64,000 nucleotides of DNA from Kappaphycus alvarezii (lineage: Eukaryota > Rhodophyta > Florideophyceae > Gigartinales > Solieriaceae): assembly GCA_002205965.3 (NCBI GenBank), contig NADL03000748.1, forward strand, positions 496,001 to 560,000. The letters run 5' to 3'. Made by a program: the position numbers and the translations under genes. Positions 1-10,067 of the stretch are shown here, one piece after another. A model generated the notes under the pieces. The model was not told the origin of the DNA and did no database searches. It saw only the letters and a list, made by a program, of their open reading frames with translations. The stretch's first letter is position 1. Every line of letters starts with the position of its first letter.

Positions 1-1684
1 CCGACATATGCATGATCTGGTAAGAATGTATTTACTTAGTCTGAGATAGTGCCAACTTTCTAAACCGTAAACGCCTGGAATATAATGTTAGCACGACGCC
101 TCCGTAATACGTAGGTGCATCACATCATTTGGGGTTTTGTCTTTTTAAAAAATTTTCAAACGAGCACATTAACCCTTCTATGGCTGGTATAGACGAGAAA
201 ACCTTTGGATATTGGTGTTGAAGAGTTTTTAAGGGCATCGCGTCGTTAGATGTAGTACATACTCAATATTAATGTGTACTATGTAATACTCTTTTTTATT
301 TACTTACCAAAGTATATGTAATGGACTGAGAGACTGGATAGAAGGGAGAATTCTGTGTACAAGATCAGTGTTTATAGAATAGAATTTGTGATAAATGAGC
401 CTACTCCTTTTAGTCTGAGGTGATATAGTCATAAGTTAAGCGCAGTTTTTCGATATGAAGTAGGAATTAATGTGAACGGTGTGAAAATTATTTGGGCGTA
501 TGGGCCTTTCCCGTGCGGTCCCTTCCCCGATTTTAGAATATTTAGTTCAAGTTTGAGGAATAGGATTTTGAAAAAAGATCGTAGATCACGGTTATCGTGA
601 TTGAAAATGTATCAGGGACAAGAAAACGGACGGTTTAGTTGATTTTAAGTTCATTCGAGCTTAGCATGAGGCTAAAAACAAGTGTTTGAAACTGTTTACA
701 GTATTTGGGAGTAGATTAAGGCACAAAATGGATTTTGAAAAGGATTTTTTCTTCGCTGTGTTTAATTTGGTGCAGTTTTCAATTCAGAGCGGAGAAAGAG
801 TCTTCTGAAATGAGCAGTTTTTCTAAAACTTTTCGAGATATTCCTAGATTACCGCATCTTCTTGATACCATAGGTGTTTTTCATCACTGAGTTGCTCATC
901 ATACAATCCAGACACGAAAGAAAGCATTGGGTCATGACAGCTTCCCGTATAGTTTTCGGCTGCATGTTTGATTTCAACACAAAAATTAAAAAGAACAGTT
1001 CAGTGAACTTCTGTTGATTGTGACCTTCGCAGAACGTGTTTTGTAGGTTAACGTACCAATAATTTTGGCAGCGAAATCTACGGCCGTCTGTGATACCGAA
1101 CGATCCTTTAGCAACGAACAATTCTTTCGATTGTTCTCCAGTAAAGCAGCAGAAGATTCTTGCTCCTGAGAAACAGGCCAGCGGACGTAAAATGTAGTAG
1201 ATAAAAGATGCTTTTTGAAACGACGGAATAAATTTTATTCCTTTATCGAGATTCAAAAACAAGCGATAAAGCTCCCATGAAAGTCCAGTACTCTACAATA
1301 GACTGCAGAAGTCTCCACCGAACGAAAAAACCAGCCTCCATCCTTCCCTCTTATGAACGGCGACGTCACTGCAGCTACTCCTTTGTGGCTGCTACCTTCT
1401 CTCGTCAATGCGCCCAAATCTCTCTTGTATCTCTAGTGTCCACCAGTCCTCCTCATAAAGGGCGACAGTTGCATGATACTAGGACAATTTATGCAGCCTT
1501 CGAAATTCTGAACCTTATTGAGGACTAGAGTGTCCTAAAAACTTGTAACTAAAATACCAAACGCATCTTTTACAGTACTGCGAGAAGGTGAAAGGTACTC
1601 TTGTAATTAAAAGAACCTTGGACCTTGTCTAGAGGTAAACCACAGTACAGTATCAATTTATGATGAAAATTTTGGTAAACATAA
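1..1684. other. No recognisable gene
   Basis: Mostly AT-rich sequence. The open frames here (for example 849-1262 on the minus strand and 1277-1528 on the plus strand) show no family motif, no repeat structure and no plausible exon signals. Nothing is called. Confidence 0.6.
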
Positions 1685-1910
1685 TCAGCGGCAATTATAG
1701 CTCAAGCCAGTAGCGAGCCATTCCCTAATGCTTTGTGCGACTTTTTTTTGCTTGAAATGTCTCTGCATCGTTCGTTGAACTGCGTTAATTGCTGATAAAA
1801 ATGCGAATTTGTTGTCCGCTACAACTGCCGCCCTCACCCATACGGTAAAGCATAAATGCTTCCGATTAAAGTAAGAGCGCTTATTAGGTCTGTCAGACAA
1901 CTTATACTGT
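1685..1910 (-). pseudogene. Possible Harbinger-like (DDE_4) transposase relic
   Basis: A 71-residue open frame contains RPNKRSYFNRKH followed about 10 residues later by AVVADNKFAFLSA. This resembles the stretch of Harbinger/PIF (DDE_Tnp_4) transposases where a P-x(4-6)-Y-x-RK segment precedes a V-V-x-D-x-K strand. The expected P-G-S-x-H-D block after it is not recognisable. A short helix-turn-helix-like stretch (SIAKDFNVSERVFHKK) lies upstream on the same strand near 1.95-2.0 kb in another frame. The match rests on one segment only, no terminal repeats were found, and the assignment is tentative. Confidence 0.33.
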
Positions 1911-3037
1911 TTGATTTATATTGAAATCAAATAAATAGCAGCTGCAATTTCTTGTGGAAGACTCTTTCGCTTACGTTGAAATCCTTTGCAATGCTCACTG
2001 TATTATTATTCAGACAGCAAGAATTGGATAGAGGCCAGTGTTCTATATAATGATTGTTTCTCATCAAAAATCAGGAATCGTGCGCCATGACCAATGCACT
2101 ATGGCCAGATAATGTCCAAATCATTGGAGAAAGGATGTTAAAATCGCTGACATAAGCAAGTAACAAGGTTAATGTAATTGGAAGTAATCTCTGTTGTTGA
2201 ATTGTATGCATCACATTATATGGTATGGTTGTCTTTTTCCCATGTCTACATTTAATTTGGAGACCATCTTGTTGCACTATAGCGTAGGTGTATACAGATG
2301 TAATTCTCATGTAAGAGTCAGGGTTTGCTAGGTTCACTGGACTCTGGGTGTTCTCTATAAAAGGTGAATAAAGTTAGATGATGAAAGCAAACCTCGGAAT
2401 GTGATTCTCAATATTCGAAAAACCAGTTTGATCTTATCACCCATCCGTCTCCCCTTCTCTCAGAGTGCATCGCAAATAGTTTGCTCCAGCTAAAATCAAC
2501 AAAGAAATCGATAGCAGAACATCAATACCAATAGTTCTAGCCTTCGAAGTCGTTCGAGACTTTATTTGTTTAATTATCGAAGCAAAGATGGAATAAGTAG
2601 CAAGAAAAATGCCGAGAGCTAGAATTTCTCGTTCCCTGTGGTTTTTTGTTTGGACTTATTTGTAGACAAGAGAATTTCAGAGGACCCAGCTTGATGCAAA
2701 TCTCCGAAAAACACTTACATAGGGCTGTTAATGAAGTAATAGTATGTCTAAATTTTTACGTCCTGTACTGCAATAACGAAAAAATTTATCGGAAGTTGAT
2801 AGGTTTGGGTCCAGTACTCCGCCGTTCCACCACTTTCTGGCTTTACATTTCACTTTTCAGAATTTTTCGAAGGGCGGATAGGAGGAGTGAAAAGTCGAAG
2901 GATTTATGATAAACTGCTTCAATTTCCCAGCCTTGCAGCGTTTCAAAGAGCCATAGCACTCCTCTCGGTGATTAACAAGATTAGAAGTTAACAATAATAG
3001 TTCAAACTGTGTCTGTACTTACTATACAATGACATGT
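1911..3037. other. No recognisable gene
   Basis: Apart from the short helix-turn-helix-like stretch mentioned for the neighbouring transposase relic, no coding or structural signal was identified. The frames at 2071-2337 (-) and 2646-2909 (+) are not recognised. Confidence 0.55.
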
Positions 3038-3354
3038 CTAACTATACGGCTTAGAGATAAACTGTTGGTCAGAACAGCAGTTGCGGGTACGCAGTCGTCC
3101 GAGCGCAGGCAAGGGAGCAGGCACAAGGACCTTGGAAGTTCCTCCAAGGATGGCCTCCGACTCCTCGGCGTATGCTACAGGAGTCGGGTATTTATTCTGC
3201 CTCGTTCGGGCGGTTTCCCGAAAAGGTTCTTCCTTTTCGGGATGCGCCACATTACTACTTTAGGTATACTGCGCGTTTGGTAGGCTAAAATCTACCTAAA
3301 AAGGACTGAGGTCCCTGATCGAGGTCTAAGCATACACAACTGCGTAGGCTGCCC

Positions 3355-3555
3355 TTAGCCGTAGGCTGCCATCAACATCAACGGATGTCCCACGTCGGCC
3401 ACGTGCAGTGGAGTGCAGGACAGAACCGACATAGTAATTTGCAACGAAATAACAATACTGAGCCGCTGAGAGATGAGGCTACGAATAAAACGTCGAAAAT
3501 GTGACATCAGCGGGGTTTGCGGCGGATGATCTCGTTCAGCAGTTGGGTAGTCCAT
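3355..3555 (-). pseudogene. C-terminal end of a LINE RT protein (copy H)
   Basis: The last about 40 residues, including RLSIVISLQITMSVLSCTPL then HVADVGHP, match the C-terminal block of the copies at 56.2 kb and 61.3 kb (YQRISCTLWSS, AP-L-H, D-V-x-HP). The upstream part of the open frame is not conserved. The codons spelling HVADVGHP produce the repeat-like DNA CACGTCGGCCACGTG, which is why this stretch stands out in the window. Confidence 0.65.
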
Positions 3556-3858
3556 TGTGAGGATGTACCCAAGGAATGTCAGGAATAAAGGTGGAAATAG
3601 AAGCCAAGTTCGCGGCCTTGGCAGTTAGAGGGGAGCTTCAGGCGATGTGTAAGCTAAAGTTGTAGGCACTTGAGCTTATAGCGGTGGCCATGGTCTGCGG
3701 TGAACAGAAAGCCTGTATTTACTTCTTTTGGCGTTATTATTAAATAGAGACACCGCGATGACACTGTAAGATGTAAAACAGGACAGGTCAGCGGTGAGAA
3801 GGGTTGGAGGGTGGACCAGTACATCTGCGGGCCTCAGTTCTGTACCCGGAGCGAAGAG

Positions 3859-4140
3859 TTAGACCTCAAACTTGCAGCCTAGTCCAGTATAGCAGCGTTT
3901 TATGACGCAGTATGACAAGAAATTGCGCATGAATTTGTGCCACTGGATGCACGCGAAGCCATATGAGGAGATATAGGCGGTGTGATTACCGAGGTTTCCC
4001 ATATGGTTGCTGCATTGTTGGCACTGGACCGGTAAGGAGTCCGACAAAACCGGGAATCAATCTGTCTGCGGGGCATAACGGACCAGTGGGCGTCTGAGAA
4101 GTGCTTTCGCACATTAATGGACAATTCCTGAAACCCCATT
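3859..4140 (-). pseudogene. Zinc motif / RLE region of a LINE RT protein, decayed
   Basis: Two overlapping minus-strand frames cover the segment. One reads AHWSVMPRRQ, matching SAHWSIMLRRHLGLPVY in the copy at 60.6 kb. The other reads LPVQCQQCSNHMGNLGNH, then MRNFLSYC and GLGCKFEV. This lines up with the C-x2-C...G-D-H zinc motif, RHN-x-LRNVF helix and AG-L-x-x-x-YEV strand of the intact copies. The conserved D of GDH is N here, the final Cys is lost and RHN is WHK, so the copy is dead. It belongs to element H. Confidence 0.7.
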
Positions 4141-4512
4141 TTGGATTTTAGACGCTAAATCTCAAATACTTTAATTTGCGTATTTATTGCTTCGGGCTCT
4201 GAAAAAATTTTAATAATAATTTTTGTGCCGTACTAAATAGGGGACAGAGAAAAGAGTACAGCATTTGGATTCGAGATCAGATTGAACCCGAGGCTCCCAA
4301 AGTTTGAGAAATCTATGGAAAAAGAAAGATATTCTATCGAACTTTCAAAAGTTTCGTTGTTCAGAGCCAAAGAATTTTGTAGTGATTTATTGATAAATCC
4401 AACATTTTGAAAGAAAAGCACCCCGAAAAACGAAAAATGAAATTCATCGCGATTTTTTCTTCAATATACATTCGTTATTAAGTAACCTTGTTGTCTTGGA
4501 TCCCAGTCATGC
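4141..4512. other. No recognisable gene; left flank of element A
   Basis: AT-rich flank directly next to the element A target duplication. No coding or repeat signal was recognised. Confidence 0.6.
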
Positions 4513-4517
4513 GGAAG

Positions 4518-5019
4518 TGTGGGGTGTTGAGCGCACAAAAGGTAATCGATGGTTGAACTGTTGGTTGATGCTTCCGGTAATCAGGCCGGACATCAGACCA
4601 GGGTTTATATAGAAAAAGTACTCAACACCAGCAGAGATAAATTGTAACTAAACGGTACTGAATTCAAAGGTATTCTAGAAAATGCGACCCAGAGGTATCA
4701 AACTACAAGGTTCTGAAGGTCCATCAGTATAACAGACAGCAACAAACATCATGGCAAAGTATCATTGGTCCAATTGGCAAGGAGGCATAAAGTGGTTGCT
4801 GATTGGTGGGTGCGAAATGTTTCGAGAACCACGCGAGATAGCCATGATGGATCCATGTCATTGGCTAGGTACAAAGAGGTATGATATTATGCTTTTACAC
4901 TGGTGCAAGAGTACAGTGCACAAGTTGCAATGATGTCTTCTTACAGTGTAAATCCTTGGTACAGGTTACCGGAGGGATACTGTCAGGGTATTTGGTGATT
5001 TATGGGCATAATCGCAACA
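4518..5019 (-). repeat. 3' LTR of element A
   Basis: 502-bp direct repeat of 8030-8531 with no difference seen. On the minus strand it begins TGTTGCGATTATG and ends CACCCCACA. The TATA box of this copy is at 4604-4611. The LTR shares with element B's LTR only the area around TATATAAACCCTGG and the last bases, so A and B are different families of one lineage. A 60-codon open frame inside the LTR (4751-4933, +) repeats at 8263-8445 only because the LTR is duplicated. Confidence 0.96.
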
Positions 5020-5032
5020 TCACTCCCCCCTA
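5020..5032 (-). promoter_or_regulatory. Polypurine tract of element A
   Basis: On the minus strand TAGGGGGGAGTGA immediately precedes the 3' LTR. Its first three bases are the TAG stop of the chromodomain ORF. Element B has AAGGGGGAGTGA in the same place, with its TAA stop overlapping in the same way. This tract would prime plus-strand DNA synthesis. Confidence 0.88.
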
Positions 5033-5509
5033 CGAAGAAGAATCGCCCCGATTCTTGTATTCGTATAGCAGATCTTGACAATTTTTCAGTTCATTTTCTG
5101 ATAGCCATGAGTTCTCGTGATCTGCACATCCTTTCCATTTAATGAGATATTTTGTTTTTCCGTATTGTTTCTTGTGACTGAGAATTGATTCGACTTCGTA
5201 TTCTTTATGTCCATCTTGAACCTGTATAGGTGGTGGCGGCGGAATTTGGCGATAGAATTCATCTTCAAAGTACGGCTTAAGGAGACTAGCATGGAAAGCA
5301 TTGTGAATTCCCCTGTCGATCATTGGCTGGGAAAGATTTAAACGGTACGTAACTCCGTTTATATCCTCAGATATTTGAAATGGACCACAAAACTTTTGGT
5401 TCAGTTTTCGAGATCCTGCACCATCTTCAAAAGCTAGGTTTTTTGTGGACAACCAGACTTTGTCACCAACTTTATAAGAAGAAGGTCTTCTACTTCTGTT
5501 GACATACAA
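5030..5509 (-). CDS. Integrase C-terminal part with chromodomain (element A)
   Basis: This 159-residue frame holds the integrase C-terminal module ([13 protein letters not shown], then CGPFQI and the [13 protein letters not shown] block) and a chromodomain from about residue 100 ([12 protein letters not shown], then YLIKWKGC and ENSW). A chromodomain after integrase defines chromoviruses and is thought to bind modified histone tails and direct integration. The frame is the continuation of the integrase ORF but is separated from it by a frameshift near 5510; the B copy reads through the same region in one frame. It ends RGDSSS-stop, as B ends RGDSSL-stop. Confidence 0.88.
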   Translation of the reverse strand: MYVNRSRRPSSYKVGDKVWLSTKNLAFEDGAGSRKLNQKFCGPFQISEDINGVTYRLNLSQPMIDRGIHNAFHASLLKPYFEDEFYRQIPPPPPIQVQDGHKEYEVESILSHKKQYGKTKYLIKWKGCADHENSWLSENELKNCQDLLYEYKNRGDSSS

Positions 5510-5871
5510 GGCAGTGGATTCATTTGATTTTTGATTTGTTCTTGGGCTTTTTTCAGTGATTCTTGCATGTTTTTTAGGAACTGTGCCGCAGCAGGGTTGT
5601 CTGCGGAGAGTATGTCCAAAGGGACAGTTCTAGGGTGGATTCCATAATTGAAGAAGAATGGAGAGAATGTTGTAGTGGCATTAATAGATGAGTTGTAAGC
5701 AACTTCGAAGTCTACCAAGTATTTGTCCCAATCTGACTTGTCGAAGCTAACAAAAGAATGAATCATTTCTTCGATCTTTCTGTTCATAATCTCAGATTGT
5801 CCATCTGTTTGTGGTGATATGCTGAAGAAGGGGATATCTTGGTACCCAGAAGGTGGAACAGACTCTTCCAA
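5434..5871 (-). pseudogene. Integrase core fragment (element A)
   Basis: The frame contains [16 protein letters not shown], with the catalytic Glu of the D,D-35-E triad, followed by [20 protein letters not shown] and the GIHPRT-P-L block. The N-terminal 20 residues of the open frame are out of frame and spurious. The true upstream codons lie in another frame: a CCC that should read as in element B (AYHPQTDG) is CC here, shifting the frame near 5815. A one-base change also makes a TGA just after HVYRNH at about 5922. Integrase from this copy would be inactive as written. Confidence 0.85.
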
Positions 5872-5921
5872 AACTTGCTCATAAAAATAGCATCCCTATC
5901 ACAAATGATATTCGTTGGAAT

Positions 5922-7406
5922 TCAGTGGTTTCTGTATACATGATCCTTGAACAACCTGGCAGTTGAAGGAGCATCTATTTTGGGTTTGGTTGGTATAATT
6001 CTGATCATCTTTGATAATCTGTCAACGACAGTTAAGATGCCATTGTTTCCTTCCGTTGACCTTGGAAGGGGTGTAATAAGGTCCATCGTTATGTGAGTCC
6101 ATTTGGTTTTCGGTGGGTCAAGAGGTTTTAAAAGACCTGCGGGTTTATGATTTGATGGTTTGTCTCTTTGGCAGTGGCAAGAACGAACGTATCGAAGTAC
6201 ATCTGTACGAAGGTTTTTCCAGTAAAACTTCGGTGATATTCTATTGATTGTTTTTGAAATTCCCAAATGTCCAGTATTTGGAGTAGAATGGTAGTCATGT
6301 AATAGCTTGACTTTAAATTTTCCTTCTGGTACGCAAATCTTTCCGTTCCTTAGTAAAAGCAACCCTTTCTTTTCGAAAGGTGCCTTTGGATCTTTGTATT
6401 GGGTTTTCAAGTTTTCATCTAGCCTGTAATCTTTGGCCAGATCTTCTATCTCAGAATCCGCAAAATAAGGTACGGATATATTGTTCGATTCTAGGTATGT
6501 CTTTGTTATCACTTCCTTGAGTAGTTCTCTGTTTCGATGTTTAGGTGAGGGATAATTCTGAGGTTGTCTTGACAGGGCATCGGCAACGATGTTTGCTTTC
6601 CTGGAGATGGGTATAATTTTGAAATCAAAGTTCGCTAATCTTTCCAACCACCTAACCTGTCTTTGGGAGAGATTGTCCTGGGTCTCGAGGTATCTTAAAG
6701 GGTAGTGATCAGAATGAACTGTGAAAAAGTTTCCGTGTAGGTATGCTCTCCACCATTTCAAGCACTCTACAATGGCCAAGAGCTCTCTCTCATGAGCGGC
6801 ATAATTTTGCTCAGCATCATTCAAAGTCCTAGACGCAAAGGCAACTGGTCTTCTGGATTTTGGATCCCCTTGTTCCAACACAGCTCCAATTGCGTACTGA
6901 GAGGCATCTGTAGTGACATATATTGGAAGTTCCGAGTCAAAAGTTCGAAGGACTGGGGCACTGCATAACGATTTCTTCAAGGTCTGGAATGATTTGTCCT
7001 GAGTAGCTGTCCACAAAAATGAAACGTTCTTCGTCAGCTCTGTAAGAGGTTTAGCAACCAATGAGCATCCTCTTATGAATCTTCTGTAATAGTTGACGAG
7101 TCCTAAGAATGACTGAAGTTGTTGCTTGTTCTTTGGTGAGGGCCATTCCATGACTGCCTTTATCTTGTTGGGATCCACAGCAATTCCCTCTTGACAGATT
7201 AAATGTCCAAGATACTCGACTTTTTTAACACCGAAGACACATTTTGACAATTTTGCGAACAGATTCTCCTTCCTCAGAATCTCTAGTACTACATCAATGT
7301 GTTCTAAATGTTCTTTCCATGTCTTACTGAAGATGAGAATGTCATCTAAATAAACGATAACGAATACATCCAGGACATCTTTGAATATGTCGTTCATGAG
7401 ATTCAT
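5922..7406 (-). CDS. Element A pol: RT (C-terminal half), RNase H, integrase N-terminus
   Basis: A 494-residue uninterrupted frame. It starts inside RT at [10 protein letters not shown] and carries the RT active-site box [13 protein letters not shown] (about residues 16-28), then [11 protein letters not shown], the RNase H domain ([17 protein letters not shown] with a catalytic Asp; [14 protein letters not shown] with a Glu; DALSRQ), and the integrase zinc module (HDYH then TGHLGI ... RSCHCQ) and the start of the integrase core (WTHITMDLITPLP). The first RT blocks are absent because of the internal deletion, so RT cannot be functional. The start ATG overlaps the ORF1 stop as ATGA. The integrase zinc motif is C-x-C rather than C-x2-C, as in element B. 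Confidence 0.93.
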   Translation of the reverse strand: MNLMNDIFKDVLDVFVIVYLDDILIFSKTWKEHLEHIDVVLEILRKENLFAKLSKCVFGVKKVEYLGHLICQEGIAVDPNKIKAVMEWPSPKNKQQLQSFLGLVNYYRRFIRGCSLVAKPLTELTKNVSFLWTATQDKSFQTLKKSLCSAPVLRTFDSELPIYVTTDASQYAIGAVLEQGDPKSRRPVAFASRTLNDAEQNYAAHERELLAIVECLKWWRAYLHGNFFTVHSDHYPLRYLETQDNLSQRQVRWLERLANFDFKIIPISRKANIVADALSRQPQNYPSPKHRNRELLKEVITKTYLESNNISVPYFADSEIEDLAKDYRLDENLKTQYKDPKAPFEKKGLLLLRNGKICVPEGKFKVKLLHDYHSTPNTGHLGISKTINRISPKFYWKNLRTDVLRYVRSCHCQRDKPSNHKPAGLLKPLDPPKTKWTHITMDLITPLPRSTEGNNGILTVVDRLSKMIRIIPTKPKIDAPSTARLFKDHVYRNH

Positions 7407-7879
7407 AAAAGTTGCTGGTGTTTGCGGGATCGGAGGTGCTCGTGGTACTGCACTCGGCCTGTGCAGGTGACTTGACAGTGACGGCAGTGGAAGGGCGAAG
7501 ATCGCGGGTTCTTGGTCAGGCGAGGCCTTCTGGTCTTCTTACGAATGCGGTGATTGGCGGTTCTCTGAATGACGATGGAAGCCGCGTCAGGGAGAATCGG
7601 TAGGGTCTTCTTAGGCTTCTGCGGCTTGGAGCGAGGGACTGCGGGCCTTCTCGGTATCGGCGGTAGAGCGGGTAGCGATACAGCCTCGGGAAGGCAGAAA
7701 GTGGAGGGTCTTGGTGTCCTCGGTTCCTCCACCACGATTCTGGTGGGTGTTCTTGGCTCCACTCCAAACTCGAAAGTTGTCAGCTCCTGACAATTTTCGG
7801 CGAAGAAAGATTGTAAGTCTTCTGCGTTGTACTCGTCCGGCGACGAGGGGCGGTCCCTGGAAGTCTTGTTTTTCGGCAG
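7403..7879 (-). CDS. Element A ORF1: truncated zinc-finger protein
   Basis: A frame of about 158 codons ahead of RT. It is basic and proline-rich (PRTPTRIVVEEPRTPRPS, RRPAVPRSKPQKPKK) and ends with one zinc finger, C-x2-C-x12-H-x5-H (CRHC ... HEHLRSRKH), of the U1/JAZ (zf-met) type. The second finger seen in element B was removed by the internal deletion. No in-frame ATG exists; the frame is open back to CTG at 7879, which sits exactly 9 nt after an in-frame TAA, the same spacing as GTG after TAA in element B. Either a non-AUG start or an upstream spliced exon is needed. Function is unknown; nucleic-acid binding is inferred from the finger type. Confidence 0.75.
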   Translation of the reverse strand: MPKNKTSRDRPSSPDEYNAEDLQSFFAENCQELTTFEFGVEPRTPTRIVVEEPRTPRPSTFCLPEAVSLPALPPIPRRPAVPRSKPQKPKKTLPILPDAASIVIQRTANHRIRKKTRRPRLTKNPRSSPFHCRHCQVTCTGRVQYHEHLRSRKHQQLL

Positions 7880-8014
7880 TGAGCGTTATTCAAAAAGAAT
7901 CAGAGTAAAAAACAAAATGTTAGTCTCTGCTTGCAATCGGGCAGAACGTCAAATCTAATAGAGATTTTAACTTACTGTCGGAATGGAAGAACTCGCAGTA
8001 CTAACAAACGAATA

Positions 8015-8027
8015 TGCGATGCTACCA
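8015..8027 (-). promoter_or_regulatory. Primer-binding site of element A
   Basis: TGGTAGCATCGCA on the minus strand starts 2 nt inside the 5' LTR (which ends at 8030). The identical 13-mer sits 3 nt inside the 5' LTR of element B although the surrounding DNA has diverged. The first eight bases fit the CCA-ended 3' terminus of an initiator-Met type tRNA; the full predicted primer end would be TGCGATGCTACCA. Confidence 0.85.
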
Positions 8028-8029
8028 AA

Positions 8030-8531
8030 TGTGGGGTGTTGAGCGCACAAAAGGTAATCGATGGTTGAACTGTTGGTTGATGCTTCCGGTAATCAGGCCG
8101 GACATCAGACCAGGGTTTATATAGAAAAAGTACTCAACACCAGCAGAGATAAATTGTAACTAAACGGTACTGAATTCAAAGGTATTCTAGAAAATGCGAC
8201 CCAGAGGTATCAAACTACAAGGTTCTGAAGGTCCATCAGTATAACAGACAGCAACAAACATCATGGCAAAGTATCATTGGTCCAATTGGCAAGGAGGCAT
8301 AAAGTGGTTGCTGATTGGTGGGTGCGAAATGTTTCGAGAACCACGCGAGATAGCCATGATGGATCCATGTCATTGGCTAGGTACAAAGAGGTATGATATT
8401 ATGCTTTTACACTGGTGCAAGAGTACAGTGCACAAGTTGCAATGATGTCTTCTTACAGTGTAAATCCTTGGTACAGGTTACCGGAGGGATACTGTCAGGG
8501 TATTTGGTGATTTATGGGCATAATCGCAACA
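8030..8531 (-). repeat. 5' LTR of element A
   Basis: Direct repeat of 4518-5019. As the 5' LTR it would carry the promoter for the element transcript. The flanking GGAAG at 8532-8536 matches 4513-4517. Confidence 0.96.
8116..8123 (-). promoter_or_regulatory. TATA box in 5' LTR of element A
   Basis: TATATAAA on the minus strand, followed by CCCTGG. The same TATATAAACCCTGG occurs in element B's LTR (37963 onward), the best conserved block between two otherwise divergent LTRs, as expected for a core promoter. Confidence 0.75.
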
Positions 8532-8536
8532 GGAAG

Positions 8537-10060
8537 GTACTAAACGCATGAAAATTAGATTGATATTTACAAAAACTGGCATTTATTGCTCTGAATTTCG
8601 CGTTATTTTCTTGGAACTATTTGAACCAAGCAATTATGCATTAATTCTATTTTAAACTTTCTTATGTGATCACTTTTTCATAAAAATGAACGGATTAGAT
8701 TAATACAACTTCGGCTACATTTATTGTTTTCGCCCTACTTCTTCGTCACGATTCGCCGAGCAAATCTCATCGGATGATGGGCATATTCGAGTATATTTGA
8801 AAAGAATAAGTAGAAAAGAGTTCCTTAGACTCACAAATTCAGTCAAATTTCCGGTCCTGATCCTAACAAGGCATCCCATGCATGGATCAACAATAGTTTC
8901 ATTTATAATTTTTTGAAATAAATTCTCCTTTTGCTTTCTTTCCACTCGCTTTAGATATCTATTTTGTTGTTTTATCATGATAACAATAGAATAGAAGGTT
9001 TTAGAATATTTACTTTGGTTGAAACTATTCAATTTAATGTTTTATTTTAACTTTTTAGTGTATGGCGGTATTTAAAAAAGCAGGAGGAAATTATATTTGT
9101 ATAAAACTTCATTCACAATAACGAATGTAGCTGCTTTCAACCCCAGTTATTCATTTGTATTGGATATTTTACATTATACCTCGTAATTATTTGAGGGATT
9201 TTACGGAGAAAAAAGTGCAGCAGATTCAGCTTTTTCGAAAATAAATCACCTGAACTGGTCATCGTGTCGTTCGTCTCGTTGTGAGCCTTAACTGAAGAAG
9301 ATAAGGTTGTCGCAACGGACATCCAGGGTTTAGGGCACCCGAAATTTGTACTCTTTTTAAAAAGCACTCAAGACGAGTCCAGAACGAATGGGGATTACGG
9401 GTCAATCAGTTGGACAGAATACCTCACTGTGACATTGAATATGAGCATGGAGCGGCCGAAATGGAATAGACATAGAAGATTGGCCCCTTATGTATGTGTC
9501 CCTTGGATATCGACTACCGTTGGTCGGAGCGAAACCGGATTTATTTAGCATGCTCCTAGGAAAAGGTCTCGATCATGCAGAAACTGCACTGCGAGTATGG
9601 AAAGCAAGCGGTCGAAAATGATAGGAGAAGTGAAAAAAACGATCAAGGTCAGCGGGGTACAAGAGCTCTCCCCACATCTTCTGCTGAAATGAACGTTTAG
9701 TTGCATCATTAGAGAGCTAGGTGGAGCCGGAGGCTTATTGTGGGCATATCTTATCGAAGTGGGAATATTATGGGAGCTTTCTTTGTCTTATTTGGCTTAT
9801 TTGGACAAGAATATCGGCTTGTCGGTGTGCTGTCCCTGTCCGGAGAGAGGAACCTCCCTGTTTTCCTGTCCGCGTTCGAAATGAAGAGAGTTTGATTGAC
9901 TTGGGCATTAGCCGAAACATGCAGGTCATCTATCTCTACTGTGTTTGCCTCAGAGAAGTTGAGGGGAACGAATCGGAAATTTCTGTGCGTAAATGGTACT
10001 CAGTGGAAATGAAAGCGCATAAGGCACATATTCAAGTAAACTATACACATTCTTGCAGCT
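8537..10060. other. No recognisable gene
   Basis: The AT-rich right flank of element A. Frames at 8721-9032 (-), 9137-9367 (-) and 9721-10140 (+) show no family motif. Confidence 0.55.
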
Positions 10061-10067
10061 GTATACA

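Larger units (their letters stand above)
3038..4140 (-). mobile_element. 5'-truncated RLE-type non-LTR retrotransposon fragment (copy H)
   Basis: This is the 3' part of a LINE-like element on the minus strand. It starts inside the region just before the zinc/endonuclease domain (about 4140), runs through the zinc motif (about 4000) and the C-terminal coding block (3355-3480), and ends with the tail motif TAAGCCGTATAGTTAG at 3053-3038. The same tail occurs in the copies at 56.1 and 58.2 kb. About 300 bp between the coding end and the tail (roughly 3061-3350) are not found at that place in the other copies; a second partial tail-like stretch (GGTAGATTTTAGCC on the minus strand) lies at about 3297-3284, so a nested insertion is likely. 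The reading frame is broken. Confidence 0.7.
4518..8531 (-). mobile_element. Ty3/gypsy chromovirus element A, internally deleted (4014 bp)
   Basis: A complete LTR-to-LTR insertion on the minus strand. The 502-bp LTRs (4518-5019 and 8030-8531) start TG and end CA and look identical base for base. The target duplication GGAAG lies at 4513-4517 and 8532-8536. Inside, in element order, are a primer-binding site, a zinc-finger ORF1, the second half of RT, RNase H, integrase, a chromodomain and a polypurine tract. Compared with element B (7032 bp), gag, protease and the first part of RT are missing, a gap of about 3 kb. The deletion joins ORF1 to RT near 7406. Integrase carries one nonsense codon and two frameshifts. 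The element cannot make its own gag, so it was presumably mobilised by an autonomous relative, which fits the identical LTRs of a recent insertion. Confidence 0.95.

Noticed and set aside
4751..4933. 60-codon ORF found twice (also 8263-8445) as a duplicated small gene
   Set aside because: Both lie in the LTRs of element A and are identical because the LTRs are; no start context or family supports them.
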